Below, one piece after another: positions 27,538 through 35,997 of a stretch of 57,082 nt of DNA (position 1 is the first letter of the stretch; every line of letters begins with the position of its first letter). Source of the stretch: Clostridiales bacterium UBA1234 (GTDB taxonomy: Bacteria > Bacillota > Clostridia > TANB77 > UBA1234); the NCBI GenBank assembly GCA_002308995.1, contig DBWQ01000012.1, positions 1-57,082 of the forward strand, written 5' to 3'. Both the position numbers and the translations under genes were made by a program. The notes under the pieces were generated by a model. It saw only the letters and a list, made by a program, of their open reading frames with translations, ran no database searches and was not told the DNA's origin.

Positions 27538-27984
27538 GTGAGATTATCGGAATTAATTGAGGCATATATTAAAGAGTTAATGGAAGAAAGCGATGATTTT
27601 GTTGAGTTTGGTAGAAATGAACTTGCCGAACATTTTCATTGTGTGCCATCTCAAATTAACTACGTTATTTCGACAAGATTTAGTCCTGAAAGAGGTTATT
27701 ATGTAGAAAGTAGACGCGGTGGCGGAGGCAATATTCGCATTAAAAGAATTGAACTTTCTCAAAACGATTATATCATGCATATTCTTCATTCTATAGAAAG
27801 TAATTTATCTCAAAATGAGGTTGGCATTATGATTCAAAATATGGTAGAGTATGATATTGTATCAGAAGAAGTAGCGAGATTAATGAGTGTAGCAACCAAT
27901 GATAAAGTTTTAAATCTTCCCAATGATTTAAAAGATAGCGTGCGAACAAGAATATTTAAAAACTTGTTGATTAATCTTATATAG
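27538..27984 (+). CDS. ctsR: Heat-shock repressor CtsR
   Basis: A 148-residue repressor of clp genes. The winged helix has VRLSELIEAYIKELME, ELAEHFHCVPSQINYVISTRF and the tetraglycine thermosensor loop ESRRGGGGNIRI. GTG 27538 is chosen because AGAGGGG lies eight bases upstream; ATG 27532 is too close to it. clpC follows after 13 bases, with no mcsA or mcsB in between, so activity control by McsB is not encoded here. Confidence 0.95.
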   Translation: MRLSELIEAYIKELMEESDDFVEFGRNELAEHFHCVPSQINYVISTRFSPERGYYVESRRGGGGNIRIKRIELSQNDYIMHILHSIESNLSQNEVGIMIQNMVEYDIVSEEVARLMSVATNDKVLNLPNDLKDSVRTRIFKNLLINLI

Positions 27985-27997
27985 AGGAGGAACATCC

Positions 27998-30424
27998 ATG
28001 GTATATCAATTTACGAATCGTGCCGAAAAAGCAGTGGAACTTGCCAAGGAAACAGCAGCAGAATTTGGGCATAATTATATTGGCACAGAGCATTTACTTT
28101 GTGGGCTTATCAAAGAGGGAAGTGGACTTGCGTATCGTGTGTTAGATAATCAAGGTATGACAGAAGAAAAAGTGGAGGAAATGATGGAAGAATTAATTGG
28201 TAGAGGAGCACCATTAAAAGATCTGCCAGAAGGGTATACCCCTCGTACCAAAAGAGTTTTTGAAATAAGTTTTATGGAAGCCAAACGTTTGAATCATCAT
28301 TATATTGGCACGGAACATCTTTTACTTGGCATGATGAAAGAAGGAGATAGTGTTGCCTCCCGTATTATGATGGATTTGGGTGTAGATATTCAAAAACTAT
28401 TTGCAGAACTATTAAAAACGCTAACAGAGGATGGAAATTCCTTTGGCCATGAAAAGGGAAAAAATAAACCTAATGCACAAACGCCAACGTTAAATCAATA
28501 TGGAAAAGACTTAACTTTGGAGGCGATAGAGGGAAGATTGGACCCAATCATTGGACGTGAAAATGAAATTGAACGAATTATTCAAATCCTAAGTAGAAGA
28601 ACCAAAAATAATCCTTGCTTAATTGGTGAACCAGGTGTTGGTAAAACAGCGGTAGTAGAAGCCTTGGCAGAAAGAATGATAGAAGGAAACATTCCAGAAA
28701 CGTTAAAAGAAAAAAGAGTTGTTAGTTTGGATGTTTCTTCTATGGTAGCAGGTGCAAAGTATCGAGGTGATTTTGAAGACAGACTCAAAAAAAGTTTGCA
28801 AGAAATCAAAAAATCGGGAAATATCATTTTGTTTATTGATGAAATTCATACTATTGTGGGAGCTGGGGCTGCAGAAGGTGCAATTGATGCTGCAAGTATC
28901 TTAAAGCCATTATTGGCGAGAGCTGAAATACAAGTGATTGGTGCAACCACTCTTAATGAATACAAAAAATACATTGAAAAGGATGCAGCTTTAGAAAGAA
29001 GGTTTCAACCGATTCATGTGGAGGAACCAAGTAAAGAAGAAACAGTAGAGATTCTAAAAGGAATTCGCGATAAATATGAAGCACACCATCAAGTTAAGAT
29101 TTCAGATGAAGCTATTAAGGCAGCTGTGGAGTTATCTTCTAGGTATATTAATGATCGCTATTTACCAGATAAGGCCATTGATTTAATGGATGAAGCCTCT
29201 TCTAAGGTAAAGCTTGCTGTACTAACTGCGCCAAAGGAAGTAAAAAAAATAGAAGAGAAAATAGCTGGAATTGAAAAAGAAAAAGAAGATGCCATTAACA
29301 CCCAGGATTTTGAAAATGCTGCTAAATTCAGAGACAAAATTCAAAAAGAAAAAGAAAAACTAGAAAAAGTCAAATTAGAATGGGAAAAACAAAATCAAAT
29401 ACAAGAAGTGACAGTGACAGAAGAAGATATTGCAAGTGTGGTAGCTGGTTGGACGGGAGTACCCGTACAAAAACTAACGGAAACGGAGGCTGTGCGCCTT
29501 AAAAATTTAGAAGCTGAGCTTCATAGGAGAGTCATAGGCCAGGATGAAGCTATTACTGCAGTTAGCAAGGCAATTAGACGTGGCAGGGTAGGCTTAAAAG
29601 ATCCTAAACGTCCTATCGGTTCCTTTATTTTTTTGGGACCAACAGGTGTGGGAAAAACAGAAACTTGTAAAGCACTTGCCGAGTGTTTATTTGGTAATGA
29701 GAATGCGATGATTCGTATGGATATGTCGGAATACATGGAAAAGCATACGGTATCGAAATTAATTGGTTCTCCTCCAGGATATGTTGGCTTTGAAGAAGGA
29801 GGGCAACTAACTGAAAAAGTTCGTAGAAAGCCGTATTCGGTTATCTTATTTGATGAAATCGAAAAAGCACATCCCGATGTTTTTAATATGCTTCTTCAAA
29901 TTCTAGAGGATGGAAGACTTACAGATTCACAGGGAAGAATGGTTGACTTTAAAAACACTGTTATCATTATGACGTCTAACATTGGAGCAAGGAGTATTGT
30001 ATCGAATAAAACCATTGGATTTAATGGGGACGAAAGCACAAGTAAAAATTATGAAAGTATTAAAAGTAATGTGATGTCAGAATTAAAAAAGGCATTTCGA
30101 CCAGAGTTTTTAAATCGTGTGGATGAAATCATTGTTTTTAAACAATTAAGTGAAAATGAAATTGAGAAAATTGTGGATTTAATGATAAAAGCATCTGTGA
30201 ATCGCTTAAAAGAAAAAGAAATTGAAGTAACCATTACCAAAGATTTAAAGAAACACATCGCCAAGATTGGATTTGACCCAGCCTATGGAGCAAGACCACT
30301 TCGAAGGGCTATTCAAAATTTAATTGAAGATACTTTGGCAGAGGAAATCCTAGATGGCAACATAAAGGGAAAAAATCAAATTAAACTTGATTATAAGAAG
30401 GAAAAAGTAATGGTTGTTAAGTAA
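27998..30424 (+). CDS. clpC: Clp protease ATPase ClpC
   Basis: An 808-residue Hsp100 unfoldase that feeds ClpP. Two N-domain repeats (YIGTEHLLCGL near 30, YIGTEHLLLGM near 105) are followed by AAA-1 (GEPGVGKTAVVEA, FIDEIHTIVGAG), the UVR-like linker (about 420-450, EDFENAAKFRDK pattern) and AAA-2 (LGPTGVGKTETCKA, LFDEIEKAHPDV, YGARPLRRAIQ). Length and domain order are normal. GAGGAGG precedes the ATG. Controlled by CtsR with the gene upstream. Confidence 0.97.
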   Translation: MVYQFTNRAEKAVELAKETAAEFGHNYIGTEHLLCGLIKEGSGLAYRVLDNQGMTEEKVEEMMEELIGRGAPLKDLPEGYTPRTKRVFEISFMEAKRLNHHYIGTEHLLLGMMKEGDSVASRIMMDLGVDIQKLFAELLKTLTEDGNSFGHEKGKNKPNAQTPTLNQYGKDLTLEAIEGRLDPIIGRENEIERIIQILSRRTKNNPCLIGEPGVGKTAVVEALAERMIEGNIPETLKEKRVVSLDVSSMVAGAKYRGDFEDRLKKSLQEIKKSGNIILFIDEIHTIVGAGAAEGAIDAASILKPLLARAEIQVIGATTLNEYKKYIEKDAALERRFQPIHVEEPSKEETVEILKGIRDKYEAHHQVKISDEAIKAAVELSSRYINDRYLPDKAIDLMDEASSKVKLAVLTAPKEVKKIEEKIAGIEKEKEDAINTQDFENAAKFRDKIQKEKEKLEKVKLEWEKQNQIQEVTVTEEDIASVVAGWTGVPVQKLTETEAVRLKNLEAELHRRVIGQDEAITAVSKAIRRGRVGLKDPKRPIGSFIFLGPTGVGKTETCKALAECLFGNENAMIRMDMSEYMEKHTVSKLIGSPPGYVGFEEGGQLTEKVRRKPYSVILFDEIEKAHPDVFNMLLQILEDGRLTDSQGRMVDFKNTVIIMTSNIGARSIVSNKTIGFNGDESTSKNYESIKSNVMSELKKAFRPEFLNRVDEIIVFKQLSENEIEKIVDLMIKASVNRLKEKEIEVTITKDLKKHIAKIGFDPAYGARPLRRAIQNLIEDTLAEEILDGNIKGKNQIKLDYKKEKVMVVK

Positions 30425-30464
30425 AATGTTACAGCATTGTAACATAACTGTAACATAAATTTAA

Positions 30465-30493
30465 TTGAAATACACTTTATGAAGAGGTAAAAT
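30465..30493 (+). promoter_or_regulatory. Possible promoter after clpC
   Basis: TTGAAA (30465-30470), 17 bases, TAAAAT (30488-30493). Three TGTAAC-type half-sites (about 30427-30455) lie just upstream and could be an operator. Confidence 0.5.
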
Positions 30494-30536
30494 ATAAGAG
30501 AAGAAGAAGCGATACAAAGGATAAGAGGTGAGGGGT

Positions 30537-31001
30537 GTGTGGTCTGAAGAAGTAAGAAGTAATCTATATAAGGGGCTAGAAGCAGAGCTTGACAACAAGA
30601 CATTTTTTGATGCAGCTAGTCTATTGAAGTCATCTTCAACAGCCACGAGTAATACCTTTCTTAATGCAAAAACGCAAAACTTTGCAACCGTTGGACAGAT
30701 TTCATTTTCAAGTGAAACACCTAAAACGAGTTTCGAAAGTACCACGGTGAAAGGAATGTCTTTTTCTAATAAAATTGAGACAGACAAAAAGTATAGTTCT
30801 GTCAAGGATTTGTCACCAAGTGAGCGAAGAATCTACAAAATTGAAGATTTACTATCGGCTAATTTCGCAGAAACCACAGTCATTCCGCTAAGCACGATTC
30901 CTCAAAACCTATCTTTAGTAAAGAGATTTGAGTGGAAAGATGTACTATTTGCAGATGTTGGAGAAGCATTTAGCATGATTAAACAAAGGTTTTTTAAATA
31001 A
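30537..31001 (+). CDS. Hypothetical protein, 154 aa
   Basis: A soluble protein rich in Ser, Thr and Phe, with no signal peptide. I do not recognise it. Features are a helical start (VWSEEVRSNLYKGLEAELD), a Ser/Thr-rich middle and a C-terminal VGEAFSMIKQRFF. The start is uncertain: GTG 30537 has AGAGGTGAGG upstream, while GTG 30528 overlaps it. It has its own promoter and terminator. Confidence 0.65.
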   Translation: MWSEEVRSNLYKGLEAELDNKTFFDAASLLKSSSTATSNTFLNAKTQNFATVGQISFSSETPKTSFESTTVKGMSFSNKIETDKKYSSVKDLSPSERRIYKIEDLLSANFAETTVIPLSTIPQNLSLVKRFEWKDVLFADVGEAFSMIKQRFFK

Positions 31002-31023
31002 AATAGATACTAATAAAAAGAAT

Positions 31024-31057
31024 GAACCGCACTGGCAAAAATTGCTAGTGCGGTTTT
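31024..31057 (+). terminator. Terminator before ylxM
   Basis: ACCGCACTGGCAA / TTGCTAGTGCGGT hairpin with TTTT. Confidence 0.85.
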
Positions 31058-31090
31058 GGTTAGATTAGCCTCTTTTTTCTTAAAAACTGC

Positions 31091-31119
31091 TTGACAAAAG
31101 GTAAAATAGAGTGTAAACT
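31091..31119 (+). promoter_or_regulatory. Promoter of the ylxM-ffh operon
   Basis: TTGACA (31091-31096), 17 bases, TAAACT (31114-31119). Confidence 0.75.
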
Positions 31120-31151
31120 ACTTAAGGTTTACAGATGAAGGAGGGGTTTTA

Positions 31152-31457
31152 ATGGATCCAAACGTAAAAATGAGTATGCTACTTGAAATATATGGAAATT
31201 TATTGACGAGTACGCAAAAAGATACCGTTTCGCTCTATTATGACCAAAACCTATCTTTAAGCGAAATTGCAGAAGAATTGCAAATTACGAGGCAAGGCGT
31301 CAGCAAGAATTTAAAGCTTGCAGATGAAAAATTAATAGATTTAGAACAAAAACTAGGACTTCTTGCAAAAAAGCTACAACAAAATAAAATCATTGAAGAA
31401 GTCATTTCACAAATAGAAAATCAGGAAATCAAAGAAAAGCTTCGTAAGCTACTATAG
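31152..31457 (+). CDS. ylxM: YlxM-family HTH protein
   Basis: A 101-residue protein of the UPF0122 family. The sigma-4-like helix-turn-helix is in LTSTQKDTVSLYYDQNLSLS and EIAEELQITRQGVSKNLKLA. YlxM proteins bind the signal recognition particle in some Gram-positives and are almost always next to ffh. A charged coiled tail ends the protein. AGGAGGG lies upstream; ffh starts 21 bases after its stop. Confidence 0.93.
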   Translation: MDPNVKMSMLLEIYGNLLTSTQKDTVSLYYDQNLSLSEIAEELQITRQGVSKNLKLADEKLIDLEQKLGLLAKKLQQNKIIEEVISQIENQEIKEKLRKLL

Positions 31458-31478
31458 CACAAGAGAAAGGAGAGCTTT

Positions 31479-32849
31479 ATGGCTTTTGAAGGATTAAGTG
31501 AAAAATTAAAAGGCGTGATGGATAAGCTAAAGGGAAAGGCAAGAATTACCGAGGATGACATCAAAGAAATTACGAGAGAAGTTAAGCTTGCACTACTTGA
31601 AGCAGATGTTAACTATAAAATTGTTAAAGAATTTACGAGTACGATTAGTGAAAAGGCATTAGGACAAGATGTTTTAAAAAGTTTAACCCCAGGGCAACAA
31701 GTTATCAAAATTGTACACGAAGAGTTGGTCAATTTGCTAGGGGGTACCGAAGCGGCTACATTAAATATTTCTCCAAATCCACCAACAGTGATTATGCTTT
31801 GTGGCTTACAGGGTTCTGGTAAAACTACCATGGCAGGAAAGCTTTCTAATTTACTAAGAAAGCAAGGTAAAAAGCCATTAATGGTGGCCTGTGATGTGTA
31901 TAGACCAGCTGCTATCGACCAATTAGAGGTACTTGGAAAACAGCTTAACATACCAGTGTATGCTAATCGTCAAACACAAGATGTCGTACAAATCGTCAAA
32001 GAAGCATTCAAAGAAGCTAATTCTAAGTTAAATGATGTCATCATCATTGATACGGCGGGTCGTCTTCATATTGATGAAACATTGATGCAAGAGCTTAAAA
32101 ATTTAAAAGCTTTTGCCAAACCACATGAGATCTTATTGGTAGTAGATTCTATGACGGGTCAAGATGCTGTTACTGTTTCAGAAACATTTAATCAAGAGCT
32201 TGGCATCGATGGTGTGGTTCTTACCAAATTAGATGGTGATACCCGTGGTGGTGCGGCACTTTCTGTGAAAAAGGTGACTGGCAAGCCAATTAAATTTGTG
32301 GGTGTTGGTGAAAAGCTAAACGATATCGAAGTTTTTCATCCAGATAGAATGGCACAGCGTATCTTGGGAATGGGTGATGTTTTAACACTGATCGAAAAAG
32401 CAGAAGAAGCCTTTGATGTAGAAGAAACATTAAAACTCGAAAAGAAACTTCATAAACAAGATTTTACGCTTCAAGATTACCTAGACCAATTAAAGCAAGT
32501 GAAAAAGATGGGTTCTATTAAATCCATTTTGGGCATGATTGGTATCGACGAAAAGGCAATCGAGCAAGCTAAAATAGATGATAAGCAGTTTGTACTTGCA
32601 GAATCAATCATTCAATCCATGACGACCAAAGAAAGAAATTATCCGGATATCATTAATGGACAAAGACGTAGAAGAATTGCCCAAGGTTCTGGTACAACAG
32701 TGCAACAAGTCAATACCTTTTTAAAGCAATATAATGATACCAAAACTATGATGAAAAAGGTAATGGGCAATAAATCTATGATGAGTAGAATGATGAAAAC
32801 GATTGCGAAAAAGAGCAATATGAATATAGACGACTTAAAATTAGACTAA
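31479..32849 (+). CDS. ffh: Signal recognition particle GTPase Ffh
   Basis: A 456-residue SRP54 homologue that binds signal sequences and 4.5S RNA and targets ribosomes to FtsY. N domain to about 85; G domain has GLQGSGKTTMAGKL, DTAGRLHID and TKLDGDTRGGAA; the M domain (from about 325) is methionine-rich, with KKVMGNKSMMSRMMK and the RNA-binding GSGTTVQQVNTFLKQY. AAAGGAGAG precedes the ATG. Ordinary length and context. Confidence 0.97.
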   Translation: MAFEGLSEKLKGVMDKLKGKARITEDDIKEITREVKLALLEADVNYKIVKEFTSTISEKALGQDVLKSLTPGQQVIKIVHEELVNLLGGTEAATLNISPNPPTVIMLCGLQGSGKTTMAGKLSNLLRKQGKKPLMVACDVYRPAAIDQLEVLGKQLNIPVYANRQTQDVVQIVKEAFKEANSKLNDVIIIDTAGRLHIDETLMQELKNLKAFAKPHEILLVVDSMTGQDAVTVSETFNQELGIDGVVLTKLDGDTRGGAALSVKKVTGKPIKFVGVGEKLNDIEVFHPDRMAQRILGMGDVLTLIEKAEEAFDVEETLKLEKKLHKQDFTLQDYLDQLKQVKKMGSIKSILGMIGIDEKAIEQAKIDDKQFVLAESIIQSMTTKERNYPDIINGQRRRRIAQGSGTTVQQVNTFLKQYNDTKTMMKKVMGNKSMMSRMMKTIAKKSNMNIDDLKLD

Positions 32850-32944
32850 GGAACATGTTTTGCAAAGCAAAACTTACCGATAAAAACAGGGGGGACACCC
32901 CTCGCAACGCTAGAGTGTCCCCATTAATAAGGAGGTGAAACTAA

Positions 32945-33181
32945 ATGGTAAAAATCAGACTAAGAAGAGATGGCGCAAAGAAAGCACCTTATTATCACAT
33001 TGTGGTTGCAGATTCAAGATTTCCTAGAGATGGTAGATTCATCGAAGAAATCGGTACCTACGATCCAATGAAAGATCCTTGTGTGATTAAGCTTGATACT
33101 GAAAAGTATGATGCTTGGGTGAAAACAGGAGCAAGACCATCAGATACAGTAAAAAGATTATATGAAATTGTTTCTAAGTAA
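32945..33181 (+). CDS. rpsP: Ribosomal protein S16
   Basis: A 78-residue 30S assembly protein: MVKIRLRRDGAKKAPYYHI, then VVADSRFPRDGRFIEEIGTYDP, as in all S16. AAGGAGGTG lies just upstream. A GC-rich hairpin (GGGGACAC / GTGTCCCC) in the 95-base gap after ffh could attenuate or process the message. Confidence 0.97.
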   Translation: MVKIRLRRDGAKKAPYYHIVVADSRFPRDGRFIEEIGTYDPMKDPCVIKLDTEKYDAWVKTGARPSDTVKRLYEIVSK

Positions 33182-33210
33182 TTTTGAAAATCAAGGATGG
33201 AGGAATAAAA

Positions 33211-33441
33211 ATGAAAGAAATGTTAGAAGCACTTGTCAAACATTTGGTAGATTTTCCTGATAAAGTTTCTGTGACAGAAGTGCCAGGAGAAAAATTTACA
33301 ACACTAGAGCTTAGAGTAGATCCATCTGATATGGGAAAAATTATTGGGAGACAAGGAAGAATCATTAAATCTGTAAGAACACTAATGAAAGCATATGCAA
33401 CGAAAGAAAATAAAAAACTAAACGTTGAAATTATTGAATAG
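33211..33441 (+). CDS. khpA: KH-domain RNA-binding protein KhpA
   Basis: A 76-residue single KH domain with the GxxG loop in GKIIGRQGRIIKSVRTL. KhpA pairs with KhpB (Jag) and binds many RNAs. ATG 33211 is chosen because GGATGGAGG lies ahead; upstream codons in frame are untranslated. The position between rpsP and rimM is standard in Firmicutes. Confidence 0.95.
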   Translation: MKEMLEALVKHLVDFPDKVSVTEVPGEKFTTLELRVDPSDMGKIIGRQGRIIKSVRTLMKAYATKENKKLNVEIIE

Positions 33442-33449
33442 GAGAAGCT

Positions 33450-33959
33450 ATGGTAGAGTATTTTGAAATTGGTCAAATCGCAAATACCCACGGACTTAAG
33501 GGAGAACTTAAAGTGAGACCTTATACTGAAACGGCAAAGAGATTTGAAGCATTAACATCTATTTTAATAGATTTTGATGGCAATTTAAAAGAATACAAAA
33601 TAGAAAGTGTGAGGTATCAAAAAGATGTGATTCTCCTTAAATTACAAGGTGTGGATGTCATTGAAGATGCCGAAAAACTAAAAGGTTTTTCTATTAAAAT
33701 ACCAAGAGAAGATGCTAAACAATTAGAAGAAAACGAGTTTTTTATCGCCGATTTAATTGGCCTTGAAGTATATCAAGATGATTTTATTGGAATTGTTGAT
33801 GATGTCTTTGAAGCTGGTGGAAGCGATGTATATGTGATTAAACGAAAAGGAAAAAAAGATTTATTACTTCCAGCAATTGGTTCAGTCATTAAAAAGATTG
33901 ATATCGAAGGAAGAAGAATCGATGTGGAAATTCCTAGGGGGCTTGATGATGAGGTTTGA
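33450..33959 (+). CDS. rimM: Ribosome maturation factor RimM
   Basis: A 169-residue 30S maturation factor that binds S19. N-terminal barrel FEIGQIANTHGLKGELKVRP; C-terminal PRC-like barrel from about 90 (FFIADLIGLEVY, GGSDVYVIKRKGKKDLLLPA). GGAGAAG lies nine bases before the ATG. Its end overlaps the start of trmD by 11 bases, so the two are translationally coupled. Confidence 0.96.
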   Translation: MVEYFEIGQIANTHGLKGELKVRPYTETAKRFEALTSILIDFDGNLKEYKIESVRYQKDVILLKLQGVDVIEDAEKLKGFSIKIPREDAKQLEENEFFIADLIGLEVYQDDFIGIVDDVFEAGGSDVYVIKRKGKKDLLLPAIGSVIKKIDIEGRRIDVEIPRGLDDEV

Positions 33960-34621
33960 TGTATTAACACTGTTCCCAGAAGTATTTGAACCAGTAAGGT
34001 CCAGTATTCTTCGGAAGAGCAGAAAGTAAAGGATTAATTGAACTTAACTTCATTAACTTTAGAGAGTTTTCAAAAGATGCCCAAAGACATGTTGACGATT
34101 GTCCCTATGGCGGAGGAGCTGGCATGGTATTAAAGCCAGAGCCAATTTACGATGCGTATCGATCAATTGTAGATGGCCTAGAAGAAAAGCCAAAAGTTAT
34201 CTATTTATCCCCACGTGGAAATGTATTCAATCAGCAAAAAGCCATTGAGCTTTCTAAAGAGAAACATTTAATTCTTCTTTGTGGACACTATGAAGGTGTG
34301 GATCAAAGAGTAATTGATGAAATTGTAGACGAAGAAATTTCCATTGGAGATTATGTATTAACAGGCGGCGAGCTTCCAGCCATGGTTGTGATTGATGCGA
34401 TATGTAGAAATATTGAAGGTGTGTTAAACAATGAATCGATTCAAGATGAATCGTTTAACAATGGCCTTTTAGAGTATCCGCAGTATACACGTCCAGAAGT
34501 GTTTATGGGAAGAAGGGTGCCAGATGTTTTGCTATCGGGGCATCACGCAAATATTGAAAAGTGGAGACGCGAACAATCTGAAAAGATAACCAGAGAAAGG
34601 CGTCCCGATTTAATAAAATAA
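33949..34621 (+). CDS. trmD: tRNA (guanine-N1)-methyltransferase TrmD, +1 shift at CGG 34012
   Basis: 223 residues after one shift. The first frame gives MRFDVLTLFPEVFEPV and SSIL; after CGG the second gives GRAESKGLIELNFINFR, VDDCPYGGGAGMVLKP, the knot motif LLCGHYEGVDQRV, SIGDYVLTGGELPA and the C-terminal EKITRERRPDLI. TrmD makes m1G37, which prevents +1 frameshifting at proline codons. It is striking that this enzyme itself needs a +1 shift (CTT-CGG-A, corrected to CTT-GGA). Unshifted translation ends five codons after CGG. A GGGG site overlaps the end of rimM. Confidence 0.94.
34012..34015 (+). other. CGG-A +1 shift site 5 (trmD)
   Basis: Zero-phase CTT-CGG-A; the corrected CTT-GGA-AGA (Leu-Gly-Arg) matches the GRA motif common in TrmD. 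Confidence 0.92.
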
Positions 34622-34653
34622 CGAATTTAAAATCGTTAAGAAAGGAGAAAATC

Positions 34654-35022
34654 ATGGATAAGATTAAAGCTATCGAAAATGAACAATTAAGAGCTAATCC
34701 TCTTGAATTAAACATTGGTGATACAGTAAGAGTACACGTTAAAATTAAGGAAGGAAACAGAGAAAGAATCCAAGTATTCGAAGGAACAATCATTAAAAGA
34801 CAACGTGGTGGTTCAAACGAAACATTCACAGTAAGAAGAGTTGCTTACGGTACAGGTGTTGAAAGAACTTTCCTTGTTAACTCACCAAAGGTTGAGAAAG
34901 TTGAAATCGTTAGACACGGTAAAGTAAGAAGAGCTAAACTATACTATCTAAGAGATAGAGTTGGTAAAGCAACTAAAGTTAAAGAAGACATTACTGTTAG
35001 AAATAACGAAGAAAACGCGTAA
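34654..35022 (+). CDS. rplS: Ribosomal protein L19
   Basis: A 122-residue 50S protein near the subunit interface. Typical motifs are IGDTVRVHVKIKEGNRER, VFEGTIIKRQRGG, TFTVRR and KVRRAKLYYLRDR. AAAGGAG lies six to eight bases before the ATG. It is the last gene of this operon and ends in a strong terminator. Confidence 0.97.
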   Translation: MDKIKAIENEQLRANPLELNIGDTVRVHVKIKEGNRERIQVFEGTIIKRQRGGSNETFTVRRVAYGTGVERTFLVNSPKVEKVEIVRHGKVRRAKLYYLRDRVGKATKVKEDITVRNNEENA

Positions 35023-35059
35023 TTTTGTAGACGCTTTCTCATTTGTTTTAGCCAAAAAT

Positions 35060-35098
35060 AAAAAACACTTCCTAATATTGATTTAGGAAGTGTTTTTG
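35060..35098 (+). terminator. Terminator after rplS
   Basis: AAAACACTTCCTAAT / ATTTAGGAAGTGTTTTT hairpin with a T run. Confidence 0.9.
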
Positions 35099-35160
35099 TC
35101 TTACATAGAGATATTTTTGATTTCTTTGTAAAGGATGATTGTTTTCATTATTTATCATAA

Positions 35161-35189
35161 TTGATATTTATCGTAGAAATTGATAAAAT
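35161..35189 (+). promoter_or_regulatory. Promoter for the EF-Tu domain-2 gene
   Basis: TTGATA (35161-35166), 17 bases, TAAAAT (35184-35189). Confidence 0.6.
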
Positions 35190-35266
35190 GAAAAGGACAA
35201 GTAAGACATAGGTAAGTTTTTTATAAGATGGAACGTCTGTATTTGTTAAAAGGAGGGTGAAAAATA

Positions 35267-35635
35267 ATGGGATTATTTGATTTTTTATTTAGAAAAGAAG
35301 AAGAAAGCCTTGACGAACAATATCAATTACAAAAAGAAAAAGATGAACAAAGAGAAGTGAGTAAAGGCTATTTTTCTATGGTGGTGGAAGATGTATTTAC
35401 CATTACAGGCAGAGGAACAGTGGCTACTGGAACAGTTGAAGTAGGAAGTGTTTCTGTTGGGGATGTAGTATCCTTAACCAATAGTGAAACAGGAATTGAA
35501 AGAAAGGTCATCATTACAGGAATCGAAAAGTTTAGAGCAACATTAGAAACAGCAGTGGAAGGAGATATTGTGGGGCTTTTGCTAAAAAATGTGAAAAGAA
35601 ACGAGGTTTCTAAGGGGGATATTCTTCACAAATAA
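35267..35635 (+). CDS. Stand-alone EF-Tu domain-2-like protein
   Basis: A 122-residue protein. After a charged helical head (about residues 1-35) comes a single beta-barrel like domain 2 of EF-Tu: FTITGRGTVATGTVEVG, GDVVSL, VIITGIEKFRATLETAVEGDIVGLLL and VKRNEVSKGDIL. There is no GTPase domain and no domain 3. In EF-Tu this barrel contacts the 3' end of aminoacyl-tRNA and the ribosome. Similar small proteins are known in Firmicutes but their role is not established to my knowledge. AAGGAGGGTG precedes the ATG. Monocistronic. Confidence 0.85.
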   Translation: MGLFDFLFRKEEESLDEQYQLQKEKDEQREVSKGYFSMVVEDVFTITGRGTVATGTVEVGSVSVGDVVSLTNSETGIERKVIITGIEKFRATLETAVEGDIVGLLLKNVKRNEVSKGDILHK

Positions 35636-35684
35636 AGATTTGATAAATAAGATTTCTAACTATTATATCGGATGAAACAAAAAA

Positions 35685-35757
35685 GGTGCCTAATAGGGGT
35701 AGCCATTCTCGTCAAAGAATATGACAAGAAAGGCTGTCTTTATAGGCTTTTTTTATG
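35685..35757 (+). terminator. Terminator in the 362-base gap before the M48 gene
   Basis: The gap at 35636-35997 holds no credible gene. AAAGCCTATAAAGACAGCC-type complementarity around GGCTGTCTTTATAGGC and upstream GCCTAATAGGGGTAGCC forms a stem before a run of seven Ts. The rest of the gap is AT-rich leader. Confidence 0.5.
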
Positions 35758-35997
35758 TCAAACATTACGGAAGTACGAAAATAAGGAACTTTTACCACTA
35801 TAATTTACATAATATAAATGCTTCTTGATAAAAATTTTTTTTACATACTAAAAGTTGACAAAAAGTGGTATTTCCGTAAGATGATAGAAGATTTGAAAAT
35901 GATGCAAAACCTTCTGAAAGCCTTGCTACTGTTGAATTTGAATGGTTTTTATGATAAAATATCTTATGTAAGAGAAAAAATAGAGGAGGGATTGCGT

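Noticed and set aside
35818..35997. 60-codon upstream extension of the M48 protease
   Set aside because: GAGGAGGG lies directly before ATG 35998, and the extension has no family match.
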